Notes: a model not told the origin generated them from the letters alone. A stretch of DNA of 64,000 nt from Cytophagaceae bacterium (GCA_016722655.1 JADKIR010000004.1:1426001-1490000), one strand, 5' to 3'. Shown: positions 1-10,044, counted from the first letter of the stretch. Numbers and translations: made by a program.

Positions 1-1728
1 CTGGGGGTCATGGTATGGATAATAGGCCATCAAATGCAAGTTAGAGTTTTGGTACATTCCCAATATAATAATTTCTTTGTCTCCCACAGCTGTTCCATAT
101 CTTGTGAAATTAAAATATCTTAAAGTTGTGTCTAAAGTGTAATAATTCATGACATCACGCATCGTAGAAACAGCAGCTGTTGCCCATTTATATCTGGTCC
201 AGTTATCATCGGCTGTGGTATTTACATCAGTGCCTCCCCCTTCTCTAGTCCACTGTGCGTATAGTTTTCCCCCTTTAGATGGAAGAGGTCTACCATGCCA
301 TGGGATGGGGTTATTAAAATCAGGATTATAAAATTGATCAGAAAGCCACCCATTTTCCCATAACTCCACACCAGCATAACCCAACATTAGCGGAGCCATT
401 ACATTGAATTTTATTTGCTCTTCTCCCAGCCATCTTGTGTAGATGGAATTTCCACCTAAAGTATAATGCTCAGTAAGCAATGAGTTAACAGATATAAATT
501 TATTTGGGTAATCTCTCCAACGTGTAATATCCACGTTTAGGCCATCAGGGCTATTAAAACTGGCATTGTTGGTTTGACAAAACTCCCAGAATGTCATAAA
601 TCTATAAGGTGTTCCAATGGCCCATTTTACATCAGAAATATTTCTCAAAACATTATCACTATAGCCATCAGTTGAAGGATGAGCAATAGGAAGCCAAGTG
701 TTTTTCATCCCAAATTGGAATTCTGAGAATTCATCAGTTCTGAGTATTCTTTTCCCGTTATTTAATATGTAATTTCCTAAATTGTCCTTTTGGTATAGAG
801 TTGCTGTTGTAGGCAAAGGAGATTTTACATACCCAGGTTGCCCATCAAAATACAATTTGCCAGTTTTTAAATGTTCATTCCAAAAAATACTACTTGATGA
901 TCCGCTTCCGGGTGACGAAGGCCTTTTTAATACATTTATGTCTTGCTCAGAAAGACTAGAGTAATACCCATAAATATAATCCCAAGTTGAAAATTGCGAA
1001 GGAGAAGTTCCATATAGCAAAATTTTCTTATCTGGAGCTTTTTTACTTACTTCTGTTAAAAAATTCATATCAAAAATAATATCCCTAACTCCACCCTGAC
1101 CTTCACTATCAAGCATTAGATATCCAGCTGACCTATAGGAAGGTTGAGGATTTCTTGCTGTAACACCAACATCAATAGTAACTATTGAAGATTTAAAATA
1201 CTCAGCAATGGCATTAAGTGTAGCGTAATCTTGATTGATGTTTCCCAATGACGCAGAGGTTGCATTAATGACATTTATAGCATTCGGGAATCCATTGTTT
1301 AACGCTGTATTTCCTGCACTACCCAAGTTTCCGCCCAAAGTGTAATTAAATCCTTCAAAAACTCCACTATTTACCTCTGGAATTTGATTTAAAGGATATT
1401 GAGAACCCATGTCGCATACACTCCATCCAGCTTTTAATGGTTCAACTGGGGTGTTTCCGTCACCTTTCCAAACTGGTGCTCCAAAGCCATAATTTGCAAT
1501 AAACTTGCTGTAATCATAAGTTTTAAAATAGCTACTTAAATTTAATGTGTTAACTGACGATTCTTGAGTGGTACTTAAGTTAACCACATTATAACAGCTT
1601 GTTGCAACCCTTGCTTGATTTAATTTAAAAGACTTAAGTGTTGGGTTGATTAATGTATCTGTTTTGGCATTTGCCTTAATTATTGAAAAAAACAGAACTA
1701 GGAGGATAAAAGAATGTTTGATTTTCAT
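1..1728 (-). CDS. Large secreted protein of unknown function (partial, C-terminus outside window)
   Basis: I translated the minus strand from the ATG at 1728. The frame stays open for 576 codons to the window edge, so the C-terminus is missing. The N-terminus (MKIKHSFILLVLFFSIIKANA) is a typical Sec signal peptide. The mature part is rich in Asn, Gly, Tyr and Trp and has no repeats I can see. Segments such as YLMLDSEGQGG and WDYIYGYY suggest a carbohydrate-active or TIM-barrel-like extracellular enzyme, but I cannot assign a family. A type IX sorting domain would lie beyond the window if present. It is transcribed away from menB, with 183 bp of AT-rich DNA between them. Confidence 0.8.
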   Translation of the reverse strand, partial: MKIKHSFILLVLFFSIIKANAKTDTLINPTLKSFKLNQARVATSCYNVVNLSTTQESSVNTLNLSSYFKTYDYSKFIANYGFGAPVWKGDGNTPVEPLKAGWSVCDMGSQYPLNQIPEVNSGVFEGFNYTLGGNLGSAGNTALNNGFPNAINVINATSASLGNINQDYATLNAIAEYFKSSIVTIDVGVTARNPQPSYRSAGYLMLDSEGQGGVRDIIFDMNFLTEVSKKAPDKKILLYGTSPSQFSTWDYIYGYYSSLSEQDINVLKRPSSPGSGSSSSIFWNEHLKTGKLYFDGQPGYVKSPLPTTATLYQKDNLGNYILNNGKRILRTDEFSEFQFGMKNTWLPIAHPSTDGYSDNVLRNISDVKWAIGTPYRFMTFWEFCQTNNASFNSPDGLNVDITRWRDYPNKFISVNSLLTEHYTLGGNSIYTRWLGEEQIKFNVMAPLMLGYAGVELWENGWLSDQFYNPDFNNPIPWHGRPLPSKGGKLYAQWTREGGGTDVNTTADDNWTRYKWATAAVSTMRDVMNYYTLDTTLRYFNFTRYGTAVGDKEIIILGMYQNSNLHLMAYYPYHDPQ

Positions 1729-1911
1729 ATTGTTTAAAATTTGGTGATTCAATTTTTATTAAAAGTACTATTTCATTTTGAAGTTTTTAATTTTTTTTTA
1801 ATTTAAACAACAAAAAAATAATATGACCTAGAGAAAAGTGTGTGAAACATTTTGAAGAGTCCAAGTTTTATTTTTTAGGTTCTACTAAACTTAAAACAAG
1901 TGGTTTAAACC

Positions 1912-2754
1912 TTACGAATACCTCTCAAACTTATCCCAGTTGGGTGGTCGTTTTTCGAGGAAGGCATTGCGGCCCTCTTCTGCTTCTTCAGTCATATAAC
2001 CTAGTCGGGTGGCCTCACCGGCAAAAATTTGTTGACCCACCAATCCATCATCAATGAGATTGAAAGCAAACTTGAGCATTCTGATAGCCATTGGGCTTTT
2101 CTGTAAAATCTCCTGTGCCCACTGAAATGCGGTTTCTTCTAGCTCGGAATGAGGCACAACAGCATTGACCATACCCATCTCGAAAGCTTCCTGAGCTGAG
2201 TAGTTTCTGCCCAAAAAGAATATTTCTCTTGCACGCTTTTGCCCTATTTGACGAGCCAAATATGCAGAACCATATCCTGCATCATAACTTGCAACGTTGG
2301 CATCAGTCTGTTTAAAAACAGCATGTTCTTTACTAGCTAGCGATAAGTCACACACCACATGAAGACTATGGCCCCCTCCAACAGCCCAGCCGGTCACTAC
2401 TGCAATCACCGGTTTGGTCATAAACCGAATTTGTCGTTGAACTTCCAAAATATTAAGCCTGTCGCGACCATCTTCAGCACGATAGCCTCCTTTTTTTCTG
2501 GCATTTTGGTCGCCACCGGAACAAAATGCCCAGCCGCCATCTTTGGGTGAAGGGCCCTCACCAGAAAGTAATACAACACCTATTTTGGGGTCATGAGTGG
2601 CGTCGTCGAAAGCATCAAGTAGCTCAAAAGTGGTCTTAGGTCGGAAGGCATTTCTGATTTCAGGTCTGTTGAAGGCGATACGTGCAACGCCCATATATTT
2701 TTTATAGGTGATGTCTTCGTAAACTTTGGCGGTTTCCCAGGCGATATTTGACAT
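1912..2754 (-). CDS. menB: 1,4-dihydroxy-2-naphthoyl-CoA synthase
   Basis: This 280-residue crotonase-fold enzyme closes the second ring of menaquinone by converting o-succinylbenzoyl-CoA to 1,4-dihydroxy-2-naphthoyl-CoA in the cytosol. The MenB hallmarks are present: the CoA-binding stretch GGWAFCSGGDQ, the oxyanion segment VTGWAVGGGHSLHVVCDL, the active-site region TDANVASYDAGYGSAYLARQIGQKRAREI, and the C-terminal EEGRNAFLEKRPPNW. Length is normal for the family. The start is supported by a -7 box ending 17 bp upstream. It stands alone here, without other men genes. Its presence implies a menaquinone-based respiratory chain. Confidence 0.97.
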   Translation of the reverse strand: MSNIAWETAKVYEDITYKKYMGVARIAFNRPEIRNAFRPKTTFELLDAFDDATHDPKIGVVLLSGEGPSPKDGGWAFCSGGDQNARKKGGYRAEDGRDRLNILEVQRQIRFMTKPVIAVVTGWAVGGGHSLHVVCDLSLASKEHAVFKQTDANVASYDAGYGSAYLARQIGQKRAREIFFLGRNYSAQEAFEMGMVNAVVPHSELEETAFQWAQEILQKSPMAIRMLKFAFNLIDDGLVGQQIFAGEATRLGYMTEEAEEGRNAFLEKRPPNWDKFERYS

Positions 2755-2770
2755 TGATTCGGTTTTTTTA

Positions 2771-2778
2771 CAAAACTA
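2771..2778 (-). promoter_or_regulatory. Bacteroidota -7 promoter box upstream of menB
   Basis: The minus strand reads TAGTTTTG, an exact TAnnTTTG match, 17 bp before the menB ATG. No clean -33 TTTG is present, only a GTTT about 21 bp further upstream. Confidence 0.6.
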
Positions 2779-2878
2779 TAATAAACCGATAAGAATTTTA
2801 AACGAAACCCTTTAAATTGCAAGCTAATTGTATTATGACACAACAAAAAATCTAATGATTATATAATTCTCAATAATT

Positions 2879-4504
2879 ATGCAAAAAAAAATTGGTCCGA
2901 TTTTTTACAGACTTGGTATATTATTTCCCTGGCTAACCTTGGTGTTTTTTTTCTATAAATATTCTTTAAACCTGCCCGTAAGGGATGACCACAGGGTATT
3001 TATTGGTTTTCAAAAATATTATTTTAAAGCTGATACTTTTTTAGCAAAACTTCAAACAATTTTAATACCTGATAATGAGAGTCATCCAATATTTATGAGG
3101 ACCTTGTCAGTTCTTCAAACTTATATTGATGGTGAAATAAACTTCCAGCATATTTTGATATTCTGTTGGGTATTTATAGTTATTGTTTGGTGGATATATT
3201 TTCGAGGTTTGTCAAAATCTAAAACTTTCAGGCTAATTTTTGGGCTTTGGATTTTAAACCTATTGTTATATGAATTATTTTTCAGAACTGATGTTGCTAC
3301 CTACCAAATGGCGACATTCGGACTTTCGGTATTTGTTTTATATGCCTCAACTTTATACAAAAACTCCTCGATTTATTGGAAATTTTTGTTTTTTGTTGTT
3401 TTTTTTCTGGCTCCAACAGGAAGTATTAATGGTTTTATTGCAAATGGTCTAGTTATCATTTATTTGGGCATTAAAAAGGAAAAAAGGGCATTATGGATTT
3501 CATTAATCTTATTTTCAGCCCAGATAATTATTTTTTATTTTCTAAGTGATGAAGGTAAATCTATCAGTTTATTTGAAAATATAAAAAGATATAATTATGA
3601 ATTAGTAATTGCATTTTTTATGAGTTTGGGAGGCATTTTTAACCTCAATCATTCTTTCATTTTTCAAATAATTTCTGCGATTTTGGGTTTTGGTTTCTTT
3701 TCTTTTACCGCCTACTATTTATTTATCAAAAGACCTGATTTTGTCAATTTTAAAAGCTTACTTTTTTTATTTTCAGCCCTATCTTTAGCGGCAATAGTGA
3801 CTCTAAGATATAATTATTGGCTTCCGGGGTATAGCAGCATCTTTGAGTCACGATATAAAATTTACGGCGTTACAATTATACTTATCGCGTTTTCAATTTT
3901 TTACGAAAAATTTAAATCCAAATTTATTAATGGATTAATTGTCGTAACAAGCGTCTTGATTTTTGCTGCAGGAGTTTATAAAGGAATATTTCTCCTTGAA
4001 GGCCAACAATTAACCCAAATCACTGATACATATAATATTGGAGAAGGTAGCTTAAAACAAGATTTTGCTATTAGATATTTAACCACCAATCAACATGCCC
4101 TGGAACTAAAACAAAATGGGATTTTTGATTTTTATGATAGCAGAAATAAGATTCAGAAATTACTTGATGATTCTCAAAAATTGGAATTTAAAGATATAAA
4201 TTTATCGGAAAAACTGGATGATCCTTTAAATCGTGGGGATTGGGCAAAAATGGAAATTCCTTTACAAAGAATCACCGTAAATGGAAGTTTCCCCAGGTAT
4301 AATTATTATATTATAAAATTTACCTTAAAAAATGGAAAACATGGCATTTATTTTTTAATGCCTCCCATTAAGTCGCTTCGTCAGAAAATATCTGGAAATC
4401 CCAAAAAATACAATTACCTAAGTCACACCTATTATTTTGACTTTTTTGAAGGATTTGACCCCCAAAGTGCAGAAGTTTACGGTTTGAATAGTATAGAGCT
4501 GTAG
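2879..4504 (+). CDS. Multi-span inner-membrane protein, unknown function
   Basis: This 541-residue protein has roughly ten to twelve hydrophobic helices in residues 10-370 and a hydrophilic C-terminal ~150-residue domain that should sit outside the cytoplasmic membrane. The architecture (short N-terminus, a polar loop with RDDHRVF after helix 1, many helices, soluble C-terminal part) recalls GtrII or glycosyltransferase-C-like membrane proteins. I see no catalytic motif I can name, so function is open. It diverges from menB, with 124 bp between the starts. Codon use is AT-rich compared with neighbouring uvrA, which may hint at a less conserved gene. Confidence 0.75.
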   Translation: MQKKIGPIFYRLGILFPWLTLVFFFYKYSLNLPVRDDHRVFIGFQKYYFKADTFLAKLQTILIPDNESHPIFMRTLSVLQTYIDGEINFQHILIFCWVFIVIVWWIYFRGLSKSKTFRLIFGLWILNLLLYELFFRTDVATYQMATFGLSVFVLYASTLYKNSSIYWKFLFFVVFFLAPTGSINGFIANGLVIIYLGIKKEKRALWISLILFSAQIIIFYFLSDEGKSISLFENIKRYNYELVIAFFMSLGGIFNLNHSFIFQIISAILGFGFFSFTAYYLFIKRPDFVNFKSLLFLFSALSLAAIVTLRYNYWLPGYSSIFESRYKIYGVTIILIAFSIFYEKFKSKFINGLIVVTSVLIFAAGVYKGIFLLEGQQLTQITDTYNIGEGSLKQDFAIRYLTTNQHALELKQNGIFDFYDSRNKIQKLLDDSQKLEFKDINLSEKLDDPLNRGDWAKMEIPLQRITVNGSFPRYNYYIIKFTLKNGKHGIYFLMPPIKSLRQKISGNPKKYNYLSHTYYFDFFEGFDPQSAEVYGLNSIEL

Positions 4505-4767
4505 TTTTTAAAATTATTTTGGTGTCTCAAGGTAGTCACTAAAATATATATGTGAACCTTGACATAGGTTGAGATTAAAAATAGGACTTTAAAAAGTTCT
4601 AGATTTTATCGTCTATTTTGTGATTAAAATTGCTACTTGGTTTTGGTTTTTAAATAAATAAAAAAATAGAAGCATTAACTTTTAAGAAAAAGTATTTGAT
4701 GTTCCAATTTCCTTAGCATTTTCTTCATTATTTTTTCACAAAAAAAACACGCTGGCATTTTTTGAGT
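4505..4767. other. Intergenic region with a long hairpin
   Basis: This 263-bp AT-rich stretch has no reading frame I would call. A hairpin at 4527-4562 pairs TCAAGGT with ACCTTGA, continued by TCAC with GTGA after a two-base bulge. It has no downstream T-tract. It may stabilise the 3' end of the membrane-protein transcript. Confidence 0.4.
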
Positions 4768-4775
4768 TAAATTTG
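4768..4775 (+). promoter_or_regulatory. Bacteroidota -7 promoter box upstream of uvrA
   Basis: TAAATTTG matches TAnnTTTG exactly and ends 29 bp before the GTG start of uvrA. Transcription would begin near 4782. No -33 TTTG at the usual spacing is visible. Confidence 0.55.
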
Positions 4776-4804
4776 AGGTTCTTACATTTTTTTCCGAAAA
4801 AACG

Positions 4805-7660
4805 GTGGCGATAGACAAAAAACTCAACGACGTAGAGCTTACAGGACATGAACAAATAGAGGTTTTCGGTGCCCGGGAGCACAACCTCAAAAATATCGAT
4901 GCCGTGATTCCCCGCAACAAACTGGTGGTTATAACCGGCATTAGCGGTAGCGGTAAATCGTCACTGGCATTTGACACCATCTATGCCGAAGGTCAGCGTC
5001 GCTATATGGAAAGCTTCAGTTCCTATGCCCGTAGTTTTATCGGCGACATGGAACGACCCGATGTGGACAAAATCAACGGCCTTTCGCCCGTAATCAGCAT
5101 CGAGCAAAAGACTACTTCCAAAAACCCCCGCTCCACCGTAGGCACTACTACTGAGATTTACGATTTCCTTCGTTTGCTTTTCGCAAAAGTAGGTATAGCC
5201 TATAGCTACGTGACCGGTAAACCGATGGTCAAACAAACTCAGGATCAGATCATTGAACAGATTTTTGAGCAGTTTGACGGCAAAAAAGTGAGCATTTTGG
5301 CACCATTGGTAAAAGGTCGCAAGGGACATTACCGCGAACTTTTTGTGCAAATAGCCAAAATGGGTTATCAGAAAGTCAGGGTTGACAGTGAGGTACTCGA
5401 CGTGAGTCCTAAAATGCAGCTTGACCGATACAAAATCCACGACATTGAAATTGTGGTGGACAGGGTTATACCCAAAGCAGAGGATCGCTATCGTATAAGT
5501 CAGTCGGTGGGTACGGCTTTAAAATTAGGCAAAGGTTCGGTTTTATTGCTTGATGAAAAAGGAAACGTACAATACTTGTCTCAAAACCTGACCGACCCCG
5601 AGGCCGGAATCAGCTACGAAGACCCTTCGCCCAACTCCTTCTCGTTTAACTCGCCTTATGGTGCATGTCCTAGCTGTAACGGCATGGGTACCATTGAAGA
5701 AATCACTGAAGATTCTATTATTCCCGACAAAAGCCTTTCGATAACCCGTGGGGGAATAGCTCCGCTAGGCGAATACCGTGACCTCTGGATTTTTAAGCAG
5801 ATTGAGATTATTCTGAAAAAATATAAGTCCTCTATCAGTGTTCCTATCGAAAAAATACCTGAAGAAGCACTGAAAATACTACTTTACGGCTCTGAAGACC
5901 CCGTGGCGGTGCCTTCCAAAAAATACCCGGGGACGGAGTGGAACACTAGTTTTGAGGGTATCATGAATTTCCTGAAACGCCAGCAGGATTCTGACTCTGA
6001 CAAGATTCAGGATTGGCTCAAGGATTTTATGCTCATAAAAACCTGCCCTGAGTGTAACGGACAACGCCTCAGAAAAGAATCTCTGCATTTCAAAATTGAC
6101 AATAGAAACATAGCCGAATTGTCTGATATGGATATCGCAGACCTTTCCGCCTGGTTTGAAAACATCGAAATCAGACTTAATGAAAAGCAAAATCAAATTG
6201 CTGCCGAAATCCTGAAGGAAATAAGAAAACGTCTGGGATTTTTGTTTGGAATAGGCCTGGATTATTTGACGCTTAACCGTCCTCTCAGAACGCTATCAGG
6301 GGGAGAAGCCCAACGTATTCGTCTGGCCACTCAGATCGGTACCCAGCTGGTGGGAGTGCTTTACATCATGGATGAGCCGAGTATAGGTTTACATCAACGC
6401 GACAACGTGAAGCTCATACAGGCATTGAAAGATCTGCGTGATCTGGGCAATACTGTACTGGTAGTTGAGCACGATAAAGACATGATGCTGGAGTCAGATT
6501 ATATTCTTGATATTGGCCCTGGTGCAGGTAGGCATGGCGGCAGGGTGGTAAGTCATGGATCGCCCGCCGAATTTATTGCAAAAGGAGGCATTACTGCTGA
6601 TTATTTGAGCGATAGGGTACAAATAGAGATTCCGAAAAAAAGAAGAGCTGGTAATGGTAACCATTTGACTATCAAGGGAGCAACCGGCCACAACCTGAAA
6701 AACGTAAATATGAAACTGCCATTGGGCAAAATCGTGTGCGTAACGGGCGTGAGTGGAAGCGGGAAATCATCCCTGATTCATGAAACGCTGTTTCCAATTT
6801 TAAACCATCATTTTTTCAGAGCCAAAAAAGAACCATTACCTTTTAAAAAAGTAGAAGGTCTGGAGCATATCGACAAAGTGATCGAGGTGGACCAAAGCCC
6901 GATTGGCCGTACACCAAGGAGCAACCCTGCCACTTATACCGGTATGTTTTCTGATATAAGAACCTTGTTTTCTGAACTCCCCGAATCCAAAATCAGAGGT
7001 TATAAACCCGGCCGTTTTTCGTTTAACGTTAAAGGCGGTCGCTGCGAAACCTGCGAAGGAGCGGGTATGAAGAAAATAGAGATGGACTTCCTGCCTGACG
7101 TGCATGTAGAGTGTGAAACCTGTAAAGGAAAACGCTTTAACCGTGAAACCCTGGAGGTAAGATATAAAGGTAAATCGATTGCCGATGTGCTGGACATGAC
7201 CGTGGAAGAAGCCATTCCGTTTTTTGAGGCACATCCAAAAATCAACCGTAAGGTACAGATTCTGAACGACGTAGGCTTGGGATATATCACCCTGGGGCAG
7301 CATGCCACCACGCTTTCTGGCGGAGAGGCCCAGCGGGTAAAACTTTCGGAGGAATTATCCAAAAAAGACACCGGAAAAACGCTTTATATCCTGGATGAAC
7401 CTACCACCGGACTGCATTTTCAGGATATCAAAAAACTGCTCGATGTACTCCAGAAACTTGCGGATAAAGGTAATTCCATTTTGATTATTGAGCACAATCT
7501 CGATGTTATCAAGGTTTCTGACCACGTAATCGACATGGGACCCGAAGGAGGAAACAAAGGTGGAAATATGGTAGCCGAAGGCACCCCCGAAGAAGTAGCC
7601 AAAGTGAAAGCCAGCTATACAGGTTACTTTTTGAAAAAGGAATTGAGTATGAAAGGATAA
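4805..7660 (+). CDS. uvrA: UvrABC excinuclease subunit A
   Basis: The damage-sensing ATPase of nucleotide excision repair, 951 residues, close to the usual 940-950. It has two ABC modules. The first Walker A is GISGSGKSS at about 45-53 and the second VSGSGKSS at about 650. Signatures LSGGEAQR and D-E-P Walker B stretches occur in both halves. The start is GTG at 4805; the frame upstream has a stop at 4763 with no ATG between. The C-terminal zinc module has both Cys pairs around CETCEGAG and CETCKG. The first zinc module is odd: only CPSCNG (about residue 288) is present, and the expected upstream Cys pair is absent. Monocistronic. Confidence 0.97.
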   Translation: MAIDKKLNDVELTGHEQIEVFGAREHNLKNIDAVIPRNKLVVITGISGSGKSSLAFDTIYAEGQRRYMESFSSYARSFIGDMERPDVDKINGLSPVISIEQKTTSKNPRSTVGTTTEIYDFLRLLFAKVGIAYSYVTGKPMVKQTQDQIIEQIFEQFDGKKVSILAPLVKGRKGHYRELFVQIAKMGYQKVRVDSEVLDVSPKMQLDRYKIHDIEIVVDRVIPKAEDRYRISQSVGTALKLGKGSVLLLDEKGNVQYLSQNLTDPEAGISYEDPSPNSFSFNSPYGACPSCNGMGTIEEITEDSIIPDKSLSITRGGIAPLGEYRDLWIFKQIEIILKKYKSSISVPIEKIPEEALKILLYGSEDPVAVPSKKYPGTEWNTSFEGIMNFLKRQQDSDSDKIQDWLKDFMLIKTCPECNGQRLRKESLHFKIDNRNIAELSDMDIADLSAWFENIEIRLNEKQNQIAAEILKEIRKRLGFLFGIGLDYLTLNRPLRTLSGGEAQRIRLATQIGTQLVGVLYIMDEPSIGLHQRDNVKLIQALKDLRDLGNTVLVVEHDKDMMLESDYILDIGPGAGRHGGRVVSHGSPAEFIAKGGITADYLSDRVQIEIPKKRRAGNGNHLTIKGATGHNLKNVNMKLPLGKIVCVTGVSGSGKSSLIHETLFPILNHHFFRAKKEPLPFKKVEGLEHIDKVIEVDQSPIGRTPRSNPATYTGMFSDIRTLFSELPESKIRGYKPGRFSFNVKGGRCETCEGAGMKKIEMDFLPDVHVECETCKGKRFNRETLEVRYKGKSIADVLDMTVEEAIPFFEAHPKINRKVQILNDVGLGYITLGQHATTLSGGEAQRVKLSEELSKKDTGKTLYILDEPTTGLHFQDIKKLLDVLQKLADKGNSILIIEHNLDVIKVSDHVIDMGPEGGNKGGNMVAEGTPEEVAKVKASYTGYFLKKELSMKG

Positions 7661-7791
7661 ATGAAAATCAGCGATGGTTTCCTAATGACTTGTTGAAAAT
7701 TTAATCATTAGGTCATCATTTTAATTTTTATTAACTAAAAAATTGTTTGAACTGACAAATCTTAAAAGAGTTAGTTTTTCCTATTCCATAT

Positions 7792-7823
7792 AAAAAAAAC
7801 AGCCCCCCGTTGCCGGAGAGCTG
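7792..7823 (-). terminator. Intrinsic terminator of fusA
   Basis: On the minus strand CAGCTCTCCG pairs with CGGGGGGCTG (10 bp, two G-U) around a GCAA tetraloop. It is followed by eight T residues, 29 bp after the fusA stop. Confidence 0.9.
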
Positions 7824-7851
7824 CTCTTAATAACAATCTATATAGAAACAC

Positions 7852-9963
7852 TTACGATCCTTTTTCTTTCTTAATCACCTCTTCAGCTATGTTGTTTGGA
7901 ACAAAATCATAGTGAGAGAATGTTAAGTTTGCCGTAGCACGTCCTGAAGACATAGTACGAAGGTCAGTCACATAACCAAACATCTCTGACAAAGGCACGT
8001 CAGCTTTGATTACTTGTGAACCGGCTTTGGTATCCATACCTTTCATCATACCTCTACGACGGTTAAGGTCACCTGTAATAGGTCCGGTGTATTCGTCTGG
8101 AGTCAATACCTCAAGAGCCATGATTGGTTCAAGTAATTTTGCTCCGGCCAATTTACCGGCTTCACGGAAGCCCATACGAGCGGCCAATTCAAATGACAAT
8201 GAATCTGAATCGACATCGTGGAAGGAACCATGATACAATCTCACTTTGAATGAGTCAACAGGGAAGCCAGCCAAAGGTCCGTTTTTCATAGCCTCTTTGA
8301 AACCTTTTTCGATGGCCGGGATAAATTCACGAGGAATAACACCACCCACGATATTGTTTACAAACTGCAAACCAACTTTTTTCTCTTTTCCTTCCTCATC
8401 GTCGTCTCTTGGACCAAATTCAAATACGATATCAGCGAATTTACCTTTACCACCTGATTGTTTTTTGTAAACTTCACGGTGTTCAACATTCTTGGTGAAA
8501 GTCTCTTTGTAAGCCACCTGAGGAGCACCCTGGTTAACTTCCACTTTGAATTCACGACGCATACGATCAATGATAATTTCAAGGTGAAGCTCACCCATAC
8601 CTCTCATGATAGTTTGACCCGTTTCTTCATTAGTTTCAACTGTAAGGGTAGGATCTTCTTCGATAAGTTTACCGATAGCCTTAGAGAAGTTGTCCTGATC
8701 GGCAGTTTTCTTAGGCTCAATGGCATAACCAATTACCGGATCCGGGAATACCATAGATTCCAATACAATTGGATTCTTTTCATCAGAAAGGGTATCTCCT
8801 GTTTTGATATCTTTAAAACCTACAACAGCGGCGATGTCACCGGCTTCAAGTACGTCGATTTGATTTTGCTTGTTGGCGTGCATCTGGAAGATACGAGAAA
8901 TACGCTCTTTATTACCCGAACGGTTGTTCAATACATAAGATCCGGAAGGAAGTGTTCCTGAATAAGATCTTACAAAACAAAGACGACCAACGTAAGGGTC
9001 AGTTGCAATTTTAAAAGCAAGTGCGGCAAATGGCTCTTTAGAATCTGGTTGACGAATGATTTCAGCACCGGTATCAGGGTTGGTACCTTTGATACCGTCT
9101 CTGTCAAGCGGTGAAGGCAATAGAGCCATCACAAGGTCAAGCATAGTCTGTACCCCTTTGTTTTTGAAAGAAGAACCGCACAACATTGGTACGATTTTCA
9201 TATCAATAACAGCAGCACGAAGAGCAGCAAGGATTTCATCTTCAGTAATTGAGTTTGGATCTTCGAAGTATTTCTCCATCAAAGTATCATCGTAATCAGC
9301 TACTGCTTCAAGTAATTTTTCTCTCCACTCTGCAACTTCTTCTATCATATCGTCAGGAATTGGCACTTCGGTAAAAGTCATTCCTTTGTCTGCTTCGTTC
9401 CAAACCATTCCGCGGTTGTTAATCAAGTCAACTACCCCTTTGAAGTTTTCTTCTGCACCAATTGGTAACTGCAATGGCACTGCATTTGAGCCCAACATTT
9501 CTTTCACCTGCTTGCACACGTTAAGGAAGTCGGCACCAGAGCGATCCATTTTATTTACGAAGCCCAAACGAGCAACATTATAGTTATTGGCCAAACGCCA
9601 GTTAGTCTCTGATTGTGGCTCTACACCGTCAACAGCACTGAAAAGGAATACCAGACCGTCCAATACTCTCAAAGAACGGTTTACCTCTACAGTAAAGTCC
9701 ACGTGACCCGGAGTATCAATGATGTTGATGTGGTAGTTATTGTCTCTGTATTTCCAGTTTACGGTAGTAGCAGCCGAAGTAATAGTGATACCTCTTTCCT
9801 GCTCCTGCTCCATCCAGTCCATGGTAGCTCCTCCATCGTGTACCTCACCTATTTTATGGTTCACACCAGAGTAGTAAAGGATACGCTCAGTGGTTGTGGT
9901 TTTACCGGCATCAATGTGGGCGGCAATACCAATGTTTCTTGTAAATTTTAAATCGCGAGCCAT
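7852..9963 (-). CDS. fusA: Translation elongation factor G
   Basis: EF-G is the GTPase that drives ribosomal translocation and, with ribosome recycling factor, recycling. The 703-residue length is canonical. GTP-binding motifs are AHIDAGKTTT (G1, residues about 16-25), GITITSAAT (switch region), DTPGH (G3) and NKMD (G4). Domain IV and V sequence (GGVIPREFIPAIEKG and SEMFGYVTDLRTMSSGRA) is typical of the main EF-G rather than the shorter EF-G2 paralogues. It has its own promoter box and intrinsic terminator and is not next to rpsL, rpsG or tuf, which differs from the usual str operon. Confidence 0.97.
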   Translation of the reverse strand: MARDLKFTRNIGIAAHIDAGKTTTTERILYYSGVNHKIGEVHDGGATMDWMEQEQERGITITSAATTVNWKYRDNNYHINIIDTPGHVDFTVEVNRSLRVLDGLVFLFSAVDGVEPQSETNWRLANNYNVARLGFVNKMDRSGADFLNVCKQVKEMLGSNAVPLQLPIGAEENFKGVVDLINNRGMVWNEADKGMTFTEVPIPDDMIEEVAEWREKLLEAVADYDDTLMEKYFEDPNSITEDEILAALRAAVIDMKIVPMLCGSSFKNKGVQTMLDLVMALLPSPLDRDGIKGTNPDTGAEIIRQPDSKEPFAALAFKIATDPYVGRLCFVRSYSGTLPSGSYVLNNRSGNKERISRIFQMHANKQNQIDVLEAGDIAAVVGFKDIKTGDTLSDEKNPIVLESMVFPDPVIGYAIEPKKTADQDNFSKAIGKLIEEDPTLTVETNEETGQTIMRGMGELHLEIIIDRMRREFKVEVNQGAPQVAYKETFTKNVEHREVYKKQSGGKGKFADIVFEFGPRDDDEEGKEKKVGLQFVNNIVGGVIPREFIPAIEKGFKEAMKNGPLAGFPVDSFKVRLYHGSFHDVDSDSLSFELAARMGFREAGKLAGAKLLEPIMALEVLTPDEYTGPITGDLNRRRGMMKGMDTKAGSQVIKADVPLSEMFGYVTDLRTMSSGRATANLTFSHYDFVPNNIAEEVIKKEKGS

Positions 9964-10036
9964 TTTTTAATTGTTTTTTTCTGAATTGCTTTTATTCAGT
10001 TTTATTCGAAATTTATTGACTTTTTGTTTCGGGCTG

Positions 10037-10044
10037 CAAAATTA
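10037..10044 (-). promoter_or_regulatory. Promoter of fusA (-7 box)
   Basis: The minus strand reads TAATTTTG, an exact TAnnTTTG match followed by C. About 18 bp further upstream the sequence TTTCG is a three-of-four match to the -33 TTTG. The expected leader is about 65 nt. Confidence 0.6.

Noticed and set aside
149..1000. Short plus-strand ORFs within 1-1728
   Set aside because: They are antisense to the continuous 576-codon secreted-protein frame.
2359..2550. 63-codon plus-strand ORF inside menB
   Set aside because: Overlaps an intact conserved menB gene on the other strand.
4961..7602. Minus-strand ORFs within uvrA
   Set aside because: Shadows of the highly conserved uvrA frame, with no homology I recognise.
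8006..9951. Plus-strand ORFs within fusA
   Set aside because: Antisense shadows of fusA.
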